From the NCBI GenBank assembly GCA_021295655.1, contig JAGWBX010000023.1, forward strand, positions 1 to 34,308: a stretch of 34,308 nt of DNA. The letters run 5' to 3'. Position numbers and translations under genes: made by a program. The first letter of the stretch is position 1, and the number at the start of each line of letters is the position of its first letter. Positions 8,200-14,528 of the stretch are shown in pieces. The notes under the pieces are model-generated. The model was not told the origin of the DNA, searched no databases, and was given only the letters and a program-made list of their open reading frames with translations. The stretch is from Candidatus Latescibacterota bacterium (GTDB taxonomy: Bacteria; Latescibacterota; UBA2968; GCA-2709665).

Positions 8200-8835
8200 C
8201 TATTTGTTCGGCTGCGGGGTGTACCTCAGGTAGGGCTTGATGGTTGTAAACCCTTTGGGGAATTTCTCGGTTGCCTCTTCGTCCGTCACCGCCGGAACGA
8301 TGATGCAGTCTTCTCCGTCCTCCCAGTTGACGGGCGTTGCCACCTGGTGATAGGCCGTGAGTTGTAGCGAGTCGATCACCCGCAGGATTTCGGCGAAATT
8401 CCGGCCGGTAGACGCGGGATAGGTCAATGTCAGCTTGACCTTCTTGTCCGGCCCGATCACGAAGACAGACCGGACCGTGGCCTTGTCGTCCTCGTTTGGA
8501 TGGATCATATCGTACATGCTGGCCACGGTTTTGTCCGGGTCTGCAATGAGCGGAAAGTTCATGGTGGTGTTCTGGGTCTCGTTGATGTCGCTGACCCAGC
8601 CGTTGTGGGAATCCAGCGGGTCCACGCTCACTCCGATCACCTTAACGTCTCGCTTTTCAAACTCGGACTTTAACTTGGCAACAACGCCCAGTTCCGTGGT
8701 ACAGACCGGCGTAAAATCGGCGGGATGCGAGAACAGGATCCCCCAGCCGTCTCCCAGCCATTCGTGAAAGCGGACCGTGCCTTCGGTTGTCTCGGCGGTA
8801 AAATCGGGTGCGTCGTCCCCCAATCGCAATGGCAT
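8200..8835 (-). CDS. 1-Cys peroxiredoxin (Prx6-type)
   Basis: The 211-residue protein should reduce hydrogen peroxide and organic hydroperoxides. The peroxidatic residue is Cys45 in Pro-Ala-Asp-Phe-Thr-Pro-Val-Cys-Thr-Thr-Glu, typical of the Prx6 subfamily. The length and the long C-terminal dimerisation region (Val-Asn-Trp-Glu-Asp-Gly) also match. The start is the ATG at 8835 with GGGAGG upstream; the longer open frame reaching 8913 has no ribosome site and extends beyond the family start. The gene is monocistronic, has a good minus-strand promoter candidate at 8956-8984 and a terminator at 8136-8176. It diverges from the flavin oxidoreductase, whose turnover could be one peroxide source. 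Confidence 0.95.
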   Translation of the reverse strand: MPLRLGDDAPDFTAETTEGTVRFHEWLGDGWGILFSHPADFTPVCTTELGVVAKLKSEFEKRDVKVIGVSVDPLDSHNGWVSDINETQNTTMNFPLIADPDKTVASMYDMIHPNEDDKATVRSVFVIGPDKKVKLTLTYPASTGRNFAEILRVIDSLQLTAYHQVATPVNWEDGEDCIIVPAVTDEEATEKFPKGFTTIKPYLRYTPQPNK

Positions 8836-8955
8836 AGCAGACCTCCCTCTTTCGTGTGTTTCGCTGAGATGATCCGGCGAACCGAAAATTTCCGGTAACC
8901 GAAACGCCTGCAACGCGTTTTCGCATACCTCAATCAGGTATCGGATAGGATATTA

Positions 8956-8984
8956 ATAAAAGGCAACTAAAATATCAATGTCAA
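8956..8984 (-). promoter_or_regulatory. Candidate sigma-70-type promoter for the peroxiredoxin
   Basis: On the minus strand a perfect TTGACA (8979-8984) is followed, after 17 bases, by TTTTAT (8956-8961), which matches four of six -10 positions. The region is AT-rich relative to its surroundings and lies about 120 nt upstream of the start codon. No regulator site was recognised. Confidence 0.5.
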
Positions 8985-9066
8985 GCGATTTATTGAAAAT
9001 CGGGCGGGTCCCGTCCGCCCCGCGTCGCCGATTCACCCGTTGCCCCGCCTGAACGGAAAGGGCGCT

Positions 9067-11517
9067 ATGCAAACCCGCGCACGCCTGGTTGTCATCGGCG
9101 CAGGCATCGTAGGCTGCAGTACGGTCTACCATCTCACCCGATTGGGCTGGAAGGACATCGTAGCCCTGGACCAGGGTCCGCTGTTCGATACCGGCGGATC
9201 GACGTCCCATGCGCCAGGGCTGGTGTTCCAGACCAACTTTTCAAAAATGATGACCGGCCTGTCGGGAAAAACGGTTTCGCTTTACAACTCGCTGGACGTG
9301 GACGGCGATCCATGTTTTCATCCGGTCGGGAGCTTCGAGGTCGCGTATACGTCCGAACGCCTGGAAGACCTGAAACGCAAACTCGGCGCCGCCAGGTCAT
9401 GGAACCTGGAAACCCACCTCATTTCGCCCGAAGAGGCCAGGTCCAGGCTGCCCCTCCTGGATGCCGGCCGAATCCATGGCGCGTACTACGTCCCTTCAGA
9501 CGGCATCGCCAAAGCCGTACGCGCCTGCGAAGCGATGGCGCGCGCATCGGAACCCGGCGCGGGCTTTCACGGTGGAACCACAGTCACCGGAATCGAGGTC
9601 GTCAATGGCAGGGTCAGGGGTGTCAACACCGACCGGGGCCGCATTGCCTCGGACCAGGTGTTGATCTGCGCGGGAATCTGGGGGCCGCGCATCGGCCGCA
9701 TGGCGGGCGTTTCCATCCCGCTCACCCCTGTGCAGCATCTCTACGCCCTGACCGCGCCGCTTCCTGAACTGGCGGGAGAGACCCGCGAGGTTGTCCATCC
9801 CATCCTGCGTCACCAGGACTTCGCCATGTATTTCAGGCAGCAGGGCGACCGGTATGGCATCGGGTCCTATAAACACGAGCCGCTTCTGGTGCGCCCGGAC
9901 GACCTGGTCAGCCCGGCAGAAGCGAGGCGCTCACCCTCCATCATGGAGTTCACCCCGAAACACTTCGAGGCGGTCCGCGAGGCGGCGGACGAGCTTCTTC
10001 CGGCCCTGAAGAACGCGGGACTCGACTACAGGATCAACGGTCTCTTCTCCTTCACGCCGGACGGGCTGCCGCTGCTTGGGGAGTCCGTCCACGTTCGCGG
10101 GATCTGGGTTGCTGAAGCCGTGTGGATCACGCACGGCGGCGGCGTGGGGCAGGCCGTGGCCGAATGGATGGACTCCGGCGCACCCGAAATCGATCTCGGC
10201 GACGCCGATCTCAACCGCTTCGGACCGCACGTCCACACCCGGGAATATGTGGAAGCCCGGGGCGCGCAACAATACCGCGAAGTCTACGATGTCATCCATC
10301 CGCTGGAACAGATGGACCACCCGCGCAACCTGCGCGTCAGCCCGTTTCATCCGCGCCTCCAGGAACTGGAAGCCGTGTTCTTCGAAAACGCCGGATGGGA
10401 ACGCCCGCAATGGTTCGAAACCAACGGCGCCTTGCTGGACGAAGAGGAAGACCTGCCATCGCGAACCGGCTGGGCGGCGCGGTACTGGTCTCCCGTTCAA
10501 GGCGTGGAACACCTGGCCACCCGGCGCGGAGCGGGTCTTTGCGACATCACCCCGTTCACGAAGATCGAGGTCGCCGGGGCCGGCGCCGTGAATTTCCTTC
10601 AACGCGTCGCCGCCAACCGGATCGACCGACCCGTCGGATCGGTGGTCTATACGTCGCTGCTCAACTCGAGGGGCGGCATCGCCGCGGACCTGACCGTCAC
10701 CCGTCTGCCTGCCGACCGTTTTCTGGTTCTCACCGGCGCCGCTTCAGGGATGCGGGACCTGGCGTGGATTGCCCTCCATGCCCGGGAGGAACGCGAGGTT
10801 CACGTTACGGACGTGACCTCCAGCTATTGCGGCCTCGGACTCTGGGGGCCCGAGGCTCGCAGGATCCTCCAGCGTGTCTGCAGCGACGATCTGAGCAACC
10901 GGGCATTCCCGTACTTTTCCGCAAGGGAGGTCCAGGTGGGCGCCGTTCCCGCCCTCGCGTTGCGTCTGTCCTACGTGGGAGAGCTGGGATGGGAACTCTA
11001 CGCGCCCGCTGAATTCGGGCTTAACCTGTGGGACACACTCTGGGAGGCCGGCGGCGACCGCGGTCTCGTTGCGCTCGGCGGCGGGGCGTTCGACTCATTG
11101 CGTCTCGAAAAGGGGTATCGCCTCTGGGGCGCGGATATTCACACGGAGTACAATCCCTATGAAGCCGGCCTCGGATGGGCCGTCAGACTTGACAAGGGCG
11201 AATTTGTTGGGCGGGACGCCCTGTTGAGAATTCGCGAGAAGGGCATCAACCGGAAGCTCTGCTGCCTCACGCTGGACGACCCATGCGCGATTGTGATGGG
11301 GAAGGAACCCATACTTGACGGCAGCCGCGTTCTCGGGTACGTCACCAGCGCCAATCACGGGTACACGGTTGGCGAATTCATCGCGTACGGCTATCTCCCC
11401 CTGGAATTCGCGAAGCCGGGCACATCCGTCGAAATCGAATACTTCGGCAAATGCCATCGCGCCACGGTATCGCGCGAGCCCCTCTACGACCCGCGCGGGG
11501 AAAAACTGAAGTGTTGA
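9067..11517 (+). CDS. FAD-dependent oxidoreductase fused to GcvT domain (dimethylglycine/sarcosine dehydrogenase-like)
   Basis: The 816-residue protein has an N-terminal DAO-type FAD domain with Val-Ile-Gly-Ala-Gly-Ile-Val-Gly, and a C-terminal GcvT aminomethyltransferase-like domain from about residue 430. The segment Gly-Gly-Ser-Thr-Ser-His48-Ala-Pro-Gly matches the site where dimethylglycine and sarcosine dehydrogenases attach FAD covalently to His. The GcvT part shows Leu-Asn-Ser-Arg-Gly-Gly-Ile and Tyr-Val-Gly-Glu-Leu-Gly-Trp-Glu. Such enzymes oxidatively demethylate N-methylated amino acids and pass the carbon to tetrahydrofolate. ATG 9067 with GGAAAGG upstream is preferred over the in-frame TTG at 9040. 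A betaine/homocysteine methyltransferase-like gene 5.4 kb away would supply dimethylglycine, so a betaine demethylation route is plausible. The exact substrate is not fixed. Confidence 0.92.
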   Translation: MQTRARLVVIGAGIVGCSTVYHLTRLGWKDIVALDQGPLFDTGGSTSHAPGLVFQTNFSKMMTGLSGKTVSLYNSLDVDGDPCFHPVGSFEVAYTSERLEDLKRKLGAARSWNLETHLISPEEARSRLPLLDAGRIHGAYYVPSDGIAKAVRACEAMARASEPGAGFHGGTTVTGIEVVNGRVRGVNTDRGRIASDQVLICAGIWGPRIGRMAGVSIPLTPVQHLYALTAPLPELAGETREVVHPILRHQDFAMYFRQQGDRYGIGSYKHEPLLVRPDDLVSPAEARRSPSIMEFTPKHFEAVREAADELLPALKNAGLDYRINGLFSFTPDGLPLLGESVHVRGIWVAEAVWITHGGGVGQAVAEWMDSGAPEIDLGDADLNRFGPHVHTREYVEARGAQQYREVYDVIHPLEQMDHPRNLRVSPFHPRLQELEAVFFENAGWERPQWFETNGALLDEEEDLPSRTGWAARYWSPVQGVEHLATRRGAGLCDITPFTKIEVAGAGAVNFLQRVAANRIDRPVGSVVYTSLLNSRGGIAADLTVTRLPADRFLVLTGAASGMRDLAWIALHAREEREVHVTDVTSSYCGLGLWGPEARRILQRVCSDDLSNRAFPYFSAREVQVGAVPALALRLSYVGELGWELYAPAEFGLNLWDTLWEAGGDRGLVALGGGAFDSLRLEKGYRLWGADIHTEYNPYEAGLGWAVRLDKGEFVGRDALLRIREKGINRKLCCLTLDDPCAIVMGKEPILDGSRVLGYVTSANHGYTVGEFIAYGYLPLEFAKPGTSVEIEYFGKCHRATVSREPLYDPRGEKLKC

Positions 11518-11563
11518 TCCGGAGGCACGACAGAAGTCACATTGGACATCGATAGAAAACCGA

Positions 11564-11584
11564 GGGCGACCACAAGGGTCGCCC
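11564..11584 (+). repeat. Palindromic repeat unit 1 (perfect 8-bp arms)
   Basis: The arms GGGCGACC and GGTCGCCC flank the loop ACAAG. This 21-nt hairpin unit is one of seven related copies in the window, all between genes. It lies just downstream of the FAD/GcvT gene. Confidence 0.85.
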
Positions 11585-11670
11585 ATACGATGTTCGCGGT
11601 CGGGGAAGTGTCCTGACCGTCGTATTCGGTGCATTTCCCATCAACATACGCGACTTTAATTTCGATGTCG

Positions 11671-11691
11671 GGGCGTCCCTTGTGGGCGCCC
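11671..11691 (-). repeat. Palindromic repeat unit 2
   Basis: Arms GGGCGTCC and GGGCGCCC flank the loop CTTGT, the complement of the ACAAG loop of unit 1, so this copy is inverted relative to it. One arm position is a G-T type mismatch. Confidence 0.8.
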
Positions 11692-12007
11692 TTACGATTT
11701 GATATTGACCCGCAGGGAAAGGCGTTGTCAGATGAAAGACAAAACCCCTGTGCGAAGTATATCGCCCAGGGGTCGCAAGTGTGTTATCCGAAAGGTTCGT
11801 TCTATTCCTCCTCAGCTGCTGAAGGGTCAACCAGCCTTCTCTCGGGTGTCCGGCCTTCGTGTGACTGCCCATCGTCTTGTGGCCCAACTTCATTTGCGGG
11901 CTGCAATTTACGAAAAATGGCCAACGACGCACTTTGCCGTCCGTGTGCGACCGACAACGGTCGATACATTTTCTATGGCAATCGCAACCGTTAATGGCAA
12001 AGATTCC

Positions 12008-12039
12008 TTGACAAAGGCCCAAAAAGTAATTACTATAAT
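12008..12039 (+). promoter_or_regulatory. Candidate mazEF promoter
   Basis: A perfect TTGACA (12008-12013) precedes TACTAT (12031-12036) at 17 bases or the perfect TATAAT (12034-12039) at 20 bases. It lies 45-75 nt upstream of the antitoxin start and overlaps a palindrome, as expected for an autoregulated toxin-antitoxin operon. Confidence 0.65.
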
Positions 12040-12042
12040 TAC
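12026..12042 (+). promoter_or_regulatory. Candidate antitoxin operator palindrome
   Basis: GTAATTA (12026-12032) and TAATTAC (12036-12042) form a perfect 7-bp inverted repeat with a 3-base centre. It covers the -10 region of the mazEF promoter. MazE-type AbrB-fold antitoxins bind such AT-rich palindromes to repress their own operon; binding here is inferred. Confidence 0.6.
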
Positions 12043-12083
12043 AATAATGCTATCCGAGACGCACTATACCGGGGGACGAAACA

Positions 12084-12326
12084 ATGGCAACAAGAGATGT
12101 CAAGTTGATCACTATTGGAAACTCCAGGGGAATTCGGCTTCCAAAGGCGTTGCTGGATAGATACGGCTGGGGTGACTCCCTGGTCCTTGAAGAGACAGAT
12201 GAAGGCGTCTTTCTGTATAGCAAAGATAAGAACAAACTGTCCTGGAACGAAACATACCGCCAGATGGCCGCTGAGAATGAAGATTGGAGCGATCTGGATG
12301 TAACGGTCGCCGATGGTCTGGACTGA
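12084..12326 (+). CDS. mazE: MazE-type antitoxin (AbrB/SpoVT fold)
   Basis: The 80-residue protein begins with the swapped-hairpin DNA-binding fold of the AbrB/MazE family. Ile-Thr-Ile-Gly-Asn-Ser-Arg-Gly-Ile-Arg-Leu-Pro-Lys is near the N terminus, followed by Gly-Asp-Ser-Leu-Val-Leu-Glu. The acidic C-terminal tail (Glu-Asn-Glu-Asp-Trp-Ser-Asp) is the part that usually wraps and neutralises MazF. The ATG follows GGGGGA with about eight bases between. It overlaps the toxin gene by one base (TGATG), showing a two-gene operon with translational coupling. It probably represses its own promoter through the palindrome at 12026-12042. Confidence 0.9.
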   Translation: MATRDVKLITIGNSRGIRLPKALLDRYGWGDSLVLEETDEGVFLYSKDKNKLSWNETYRQMAAENEDWSDLDVTVADGLD

Positions 12327-12658
12327 TGCCGTCTTCTCCGTCGCGATACGCCATCTACTTCGCCAACCTCAATCCCGCCGTCGGCGGAGAGATGCGAAGA
12401 GTACGTCCCGTCGTAGTGGTCAGCCAGAACGAGATGAATCGGTTTCTGGAGACAGTTGTCGTCTGTCCGCTTACGTCCGTGCTTCATCCCGAATGGCGTG
12501 CCCGCCTGCAGATTGAATGCGCCGGCAACAGGGCGGAGATCGCCGTGGATCAGATCCGTACCATCAGGAAGCAGAGACTCATGCGCCAAATCGACCGGCT
12601 TTCCGCCGAAGAAGCGGCCCAGCTGCGTCGCATCATCACTGAGATGTACGGGGAATAG
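12326..12658 (+). CDS. mazF: MazF-type endoribonuclease toxin (PemK family)
   Basis: The 110-residue protein carries family features in order: Tyr-Ala-Ile-Tyr-Phe-Ala-Asn-Leu-Asn-Pro, then Gly-Gly-Glu-Met-Arg-Arg-Val-Arg-Pro-Val-Val-Val-Val-Ser with the substrate-binding Arg, then the core strand Val-Val-Cys-Pro-Leu-Thr-Ser. Near the end it has Ala-Val-Asp-Gln-Ile-Arg-Thr-Ile, typical of MazF. Free MazF cuts mRNA at short sequence motifs and stops growth; the bound antitoxin blocks it. The start ATG is at the antitoxin stop codon; an upstream in-frame start at 12284 lies inside the antitoxin and is rejected. The length is normal and no key residue appears lost, so the pair looks functional. 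Confidence 0.92.
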   Translation: MPSSPSRYAIYFANLNPAVGGEMRRVRPVVVVSQNEMNRFLETVVVCPLTSVLHPEWRARLQIECAGNRAEIAVDQIRTIRKQRLMRQIDRLSAEEAAQLRRIITEMYGE

Positions 12659-12740
12659 GGACTACCACGAGGTCGAGCGAATTCAGGATGAGGAGCCTGA
12701 CGATTCCTAAATCGCATTCGGTATGTTAAAGAAAGAAAAT

Positions 12741-13025
12741 ATGGCTGTGAAGAATCTAAAATCCCGCCGGGTCTGGACGGTCGCAGAGGCCAAGGCGCGG
12801 CTGTCTGAAATCCTTCGTCTGTCTGAAGCGGAAGGACCGCAGCGAATCGGCGCTCGGAAGGCTTTCGTTGTGGTGCCCGAGCATTTATGGGATGCTCAGT
12901 CGTCACCGCGCAAGCCGCTTGGCCAGTGGCTGGTCGACAACATGCCGCACGGCACGAATCTCGATATTCCTGCCGATCGAACGTCCCGGCGGGAGATCCC
13001 GTTCGCTGACGGAGGCGCCGGGTGA
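12741..13025 (+). CDS. Phd/YefM-type antitoxin
   Basis: The protein (94 residues from ATG 12741; 100 if ATG 12723 is used) has the Phd/YefM pattern Val-Ala-Glu-Ala-Lys-Ala-Arg-Leu-Ser-Glu-Ile-Leu, followed by Gly-Pro-Gln-Arg-Ile-Gly-Ala-Arg and Val-Val-Val-Pro-Glu. The N-terminal part binds DNA and the C-terminal part the toxin. Neither start has a strong ribosome site, so the choice is uncertain. The stop overlaps the toxin's GTG start as GTGA (13022-13025), the usual coupling. The toxin downstream is frameshifted, so this antitoxin may be an orphan. Confidence 0.85.
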   Translation: MAVKNLKSRRVWTVAEAKARLSEILRLSEAEGPQRIGARKAFVVVPEHLWDAQSSPRKPLGQWLVDNMPHGTNLDIPADRTSRREIPFADGGAG

Positions 13026-13442
13026 ACGGGTTTCTCCTGGACACCAACGTCGTGTCTGAACTGACCGGGATCGAGCCGGACTCGAACGTTATGGCGTTTC
13101 TGGCTGAGCCGCACGACCTGTGGTTTTCGGCGGTGGTGGTATTATGAGTTGGAGTTCGGATTGCAGCTGTTGCCTCAGGGACAACGGCGCGACCTGTTGA
13201 GCGTGGCGCTATCGAGGATTGTCAACGAATACCAGGACCACATCCTTCCTGTCGACAGGAAAGGAGCAGAGTGGGCCGCCGCCTTTCGAACACAGGCGCA
13301 TCGCGGCGGACGGGTGCTGGACCTGGGGGATGCGCTGGTTGCCGGAACGGCCCGGGCGCATGAACTTTCAGTTGCAACGAGAAACGTCGCCGATTTCAAC
13401 GGCCTGGACGTCGACGTCATCAATCCCTGGGAATCGCGGTGA
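13022..13442 (+). pseudogene. vapC: VapC-type PIN-domain toxin, frameshifted
   Basis: From the GTG at 13022 the frame encodes Phe-Leu-Leu-Asp-Thr-Asn-Val-Val-Ser-Glu-Leu, the start of a PIN ribonuclease with its first catalytic Asp, and runs to Trp-Phe-Ser-Ala-Val-Val-Val before stopping at TGA 13145-13147. The rest continues in the next frame from TAT 13143: Tyr-Glu-Leu-Glu-Phe-Gly, then the conserved Asp in Leu-Gly-Asp-Ala-Leu-Val-Ala-Gly, ending Trp-Glu-Ser-Arg at 13442. Removing one base near 13139-13144 (TATTAT) restores a normal protein of about 139 residues. The C-terminal half shows no other damage, so the change is recent, an assembly error, or (less likely) recoded. PIN toxins cut tRNA, rRNA or mRNA. 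Confidence 0.85.
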
Positions 13443-13499
13443 CCGCAATTACAGCCGGTACAGTTTGACACGCCGCCAAACCCTCCGCCGGAACTGAAG

Positions 13500-13520
13500 G
13501 GGCGCCTCTTGTGGGCGCCC
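13500..13520 (-). repeat. Palindromic repeat unit 3
   Basis: GGGCGCC and GGGCGCCC arms flank a CTTGT-type loop. It lies about 57 nt after the vapC frame ends, in a gap that also carries the promoter at 13546-13574. Confidence 0.8.
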
Positions 13521-13545
13521 GGTTTATTTATGTCCCAACGAAGGC

Positions 13546-13574
13546 TTGACATCATCCGGTAAAGTAACTATATG
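13546..13574 (+). promoter_or_regulatory. Candidate promoter for the MntA gene
   Basis: Perfect TTGACA (13546-13551), a 17-base spacer, then TATATG (13569-13574). It lies about 127 nt upstream of the nucleotidyltransferase start and just after a repeat unit. Confidence 0.55.
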
Positions 13575-13700
13575 ACTTCTGTAACCGAGCGAATCCAATA
13601 GAGATCCGTGATATGGCAAAGTGGAACGGATCGCAATTCAAACTGCAGAATCCCAACGGTCAGTCTCTGCTTTAGGTCCAATTGAACAGGAGTACGTCCG

Positions 13701-14009
13701 ATGATTTCCATTGTCGAGGAAAGGGTAGACGAACTGCAGCGACTCTGTGTTCGTTACCGTGTCCGGAGGCTTGATCTTTTTGGCTCGGCTGCTCGAGACA
13801 AATACCAGGGGGACGACAGCGACCTGGACTTTCTGGTTGAATTCCAGACACTGCATTCAGGAGAATATGCCGACGCTTACTTCGGGCTGCTTGAGGCTCT
13901 GGAACTCCTTTTTGGACACCGCGTGGATCTAATTGTCGATTCGGCCATCAAGAACCCTTTCTTCCGACAGCGCGTCGACGAGACAAGGACACTGCTCTAT
14001 GCGGCTTGA
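13701..14009 (+). CDS. MntA-like minimal nucleotidyltransferase antitoxin
   Basis: The 102-residue protein has the nucleotidyltransferase signature Phe-Gly-Ser-Ala-Ala-Arg, then Asp-Ser-Asp-Leu-Asp-Phe-Leu-Val-Glu-Phe with the two metal-binding Asp residues. A third acidic residue is in Val-Asp-Leu-Ile-Val-Asp. Proteins of this type usually neutralise a HEPN RNase toxin by attaching AMP to it. The ATG follows AGGAG (13688-13692) at eight bases. The partner start codon overlaps its 3' end as expected, but only 17 codons of that partner remain, so the enzyme has no visible target here. It looks intact and could act on a HEPN protein encoded elsewhere. Confidence 0.88.
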   Translation: MISIVEERVDELQRLCVRYRVRRLDLFGSAARDKYQGDDSDLDFLVEFQTLHSGEYADAYFGLLEALELLFGHRVDLIVDSAIKNPFFRQRVDETRTLLYAA

Positions 14010-14052
14010 AGTTCCAAAGAGCCTGTATGATATCTGCAGTGCTATGGGCTAA
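13999..14052 (+). pseudogene. Truncated HEPN (DUF86-type) toxin stub
   Basis: An ATG at 13999, overlapping the MntA stop by 11 bases, starts Met-Arg-Leu-Glu-Val-Pro-Lys-Ser-Leu-Tyr-Asp-Ile, the typical N terminus of DUF86/HEPN toxins. After 17 codons it ends at TAA 14050-14052 and runs straight into the ribosome site of the DUF2442 gene. The catalytic Arg-x4-His motif and all later helices are gone. I see no further HEPN sequence in the window, so this is a deletion rather than a simple frameshift. Confidence 0.7.
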
Positions 14053-14071
14053 ACTGCTATATGGAGGAGAC

Positions 14072-14494
14072 GTGATTCGACCAACCGATGTCGAACCGCG
14101 AAGCGGCCACCGAATCTGGCTTCGTTTCTCGGACGGCGCCGCGGGAGAAATCGACCTGTCTGATCTCGTCGGGCGTGGTGTCTTCGAGTCGTGGAACAGC
14201 CGGACTTTCTTTGAAACTGTACATATAAAGAAGACCGGAGGTATCGCCAGGGGTAAGGACGTGGAACTGTGTCCGGATGCTCTCTATTTGCGGCTTACCG
14301 GCAAATCCGTTGAGGATGTAATGCCGGCTGTAAAGGCGCTACTGGAAGATGCTGAAGGCAGAAACGTATTTTTACGGCCACCTATGTCCCACAACGGCAG
14401 TTGTTGGCCAGGAACTCTGAAAAGTGGCCAACAAAGTGCGTTGTTGGCCACAGATGACCCACAACCGTCGATCCTATCGGATCGCGAGTTGTAA
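14072..14494 (+). CDS. DUF2442 family protein with read-through C-terminal extension
   Basis: From the GTG at 14072, behind GGAGGA (14063-14068), the protein has the DUF2442 pattern Ile-Trp-Leu-Arg-Phe-Ser-Asp-Gly, Ile-Asp-Leu-Ser-Asp-Leu-Val-Gly-Arg-Gly-Val-Phe and Leu-Cys-Pro-Asp-Ala-Leu-Tyr. DUF2442 proteins are small, of unknown function, and often sit beside DUF4160 or toxin-antitoxin-like genes. The family-like part ends near residue 96. The last 40 residues are encoded by a direct repeat and unrelated sequence. In the second repeat copy (16426-16428) the matching codon is TGA, but here it is TTA (14372-14374), so the original protein was probably 100 residues and has lost its stop. An upstream in-frame ATG (14006) overlaps the HEPN stub and is rejected. 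Confidence 0.75.
   Translation: MIRPTDVEPRSGHRIWLRFSDGAAGEIDLSDLVGRGVFESWNSRTFFETVHIKKTGGIARGKDVELCPDALYLRLTGKSVEDVMPAVKALLEDAEGRNVFLRPPMSHNGSCWPGTLKSGQQSALLATDDPQPSILSDREL
14351..14435 (+). repeat. 85-bp direct repeat, left copy
   Basis: This copy aligns without gaps to 16405-16489, with about six mismatches by eye. It covers the 3' end of the DUF2442 gene and the following TTGTTGGCCA inverted repeat. The spacing between copies is 2,054 bp and encloses the ATPase/DUF4276 pair. Confidence 0.92.
14401..14450 (+). repeat. Three TTGTTGGCCA units, two forming an inverted repeat
   Basis: TTGTTGGCCA (14401-14410) is followed by its exact complement TGGCCAACAA (14425-14434) and another direct copy (14441-14450). 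The upstream ACAAC-GGCA-GTTGT (14390-14403) adds a smaller hairpin. Only the first pair (with one terminal change) is kept in the right copy of the 85-bp repeat. It may be a recombination site or a terminator-like structure. Confidence 0.8.
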
Positions 14495-14528
14495 TCTGCG
14501 CAAAAGAGGTAAATGAGGGGAATGCGAT

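Larger units (their letters stand above)
11518..12083. other. Gap at the left edge of the toxin-antitoxin island
   Basis: This 566-nt stretch has no gene I can support. It holds two palindromic repeat units (11564-11584 and 11671-11691) and, at its right end, the mazEF promoter and operator. A minus-strand open frame includes Leu-Gly-His-Lys-Thr-Met-Gly (near 11885), which resembles a tyrosine-recombinase box, but no other recombinase motif is present, so it is not called as a gene. Confidence 0.55.

Noticed and set aside
11537-12022. Minus-strand frame with Leu-Gly-His-Lys-Thr-Met-Gly, resembling a tyrosine recombinase box
   Set aside because: Only one short motif matches. No catalytic Arg-His-Arg-Tyr set or domain context was found, and the frame crosses two repeat units.
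13613-13675. A 20-codon open frame between vapC and mntA
   Set aside because: No ribosome site, no recognisable homology, and the length is compatible with chance.
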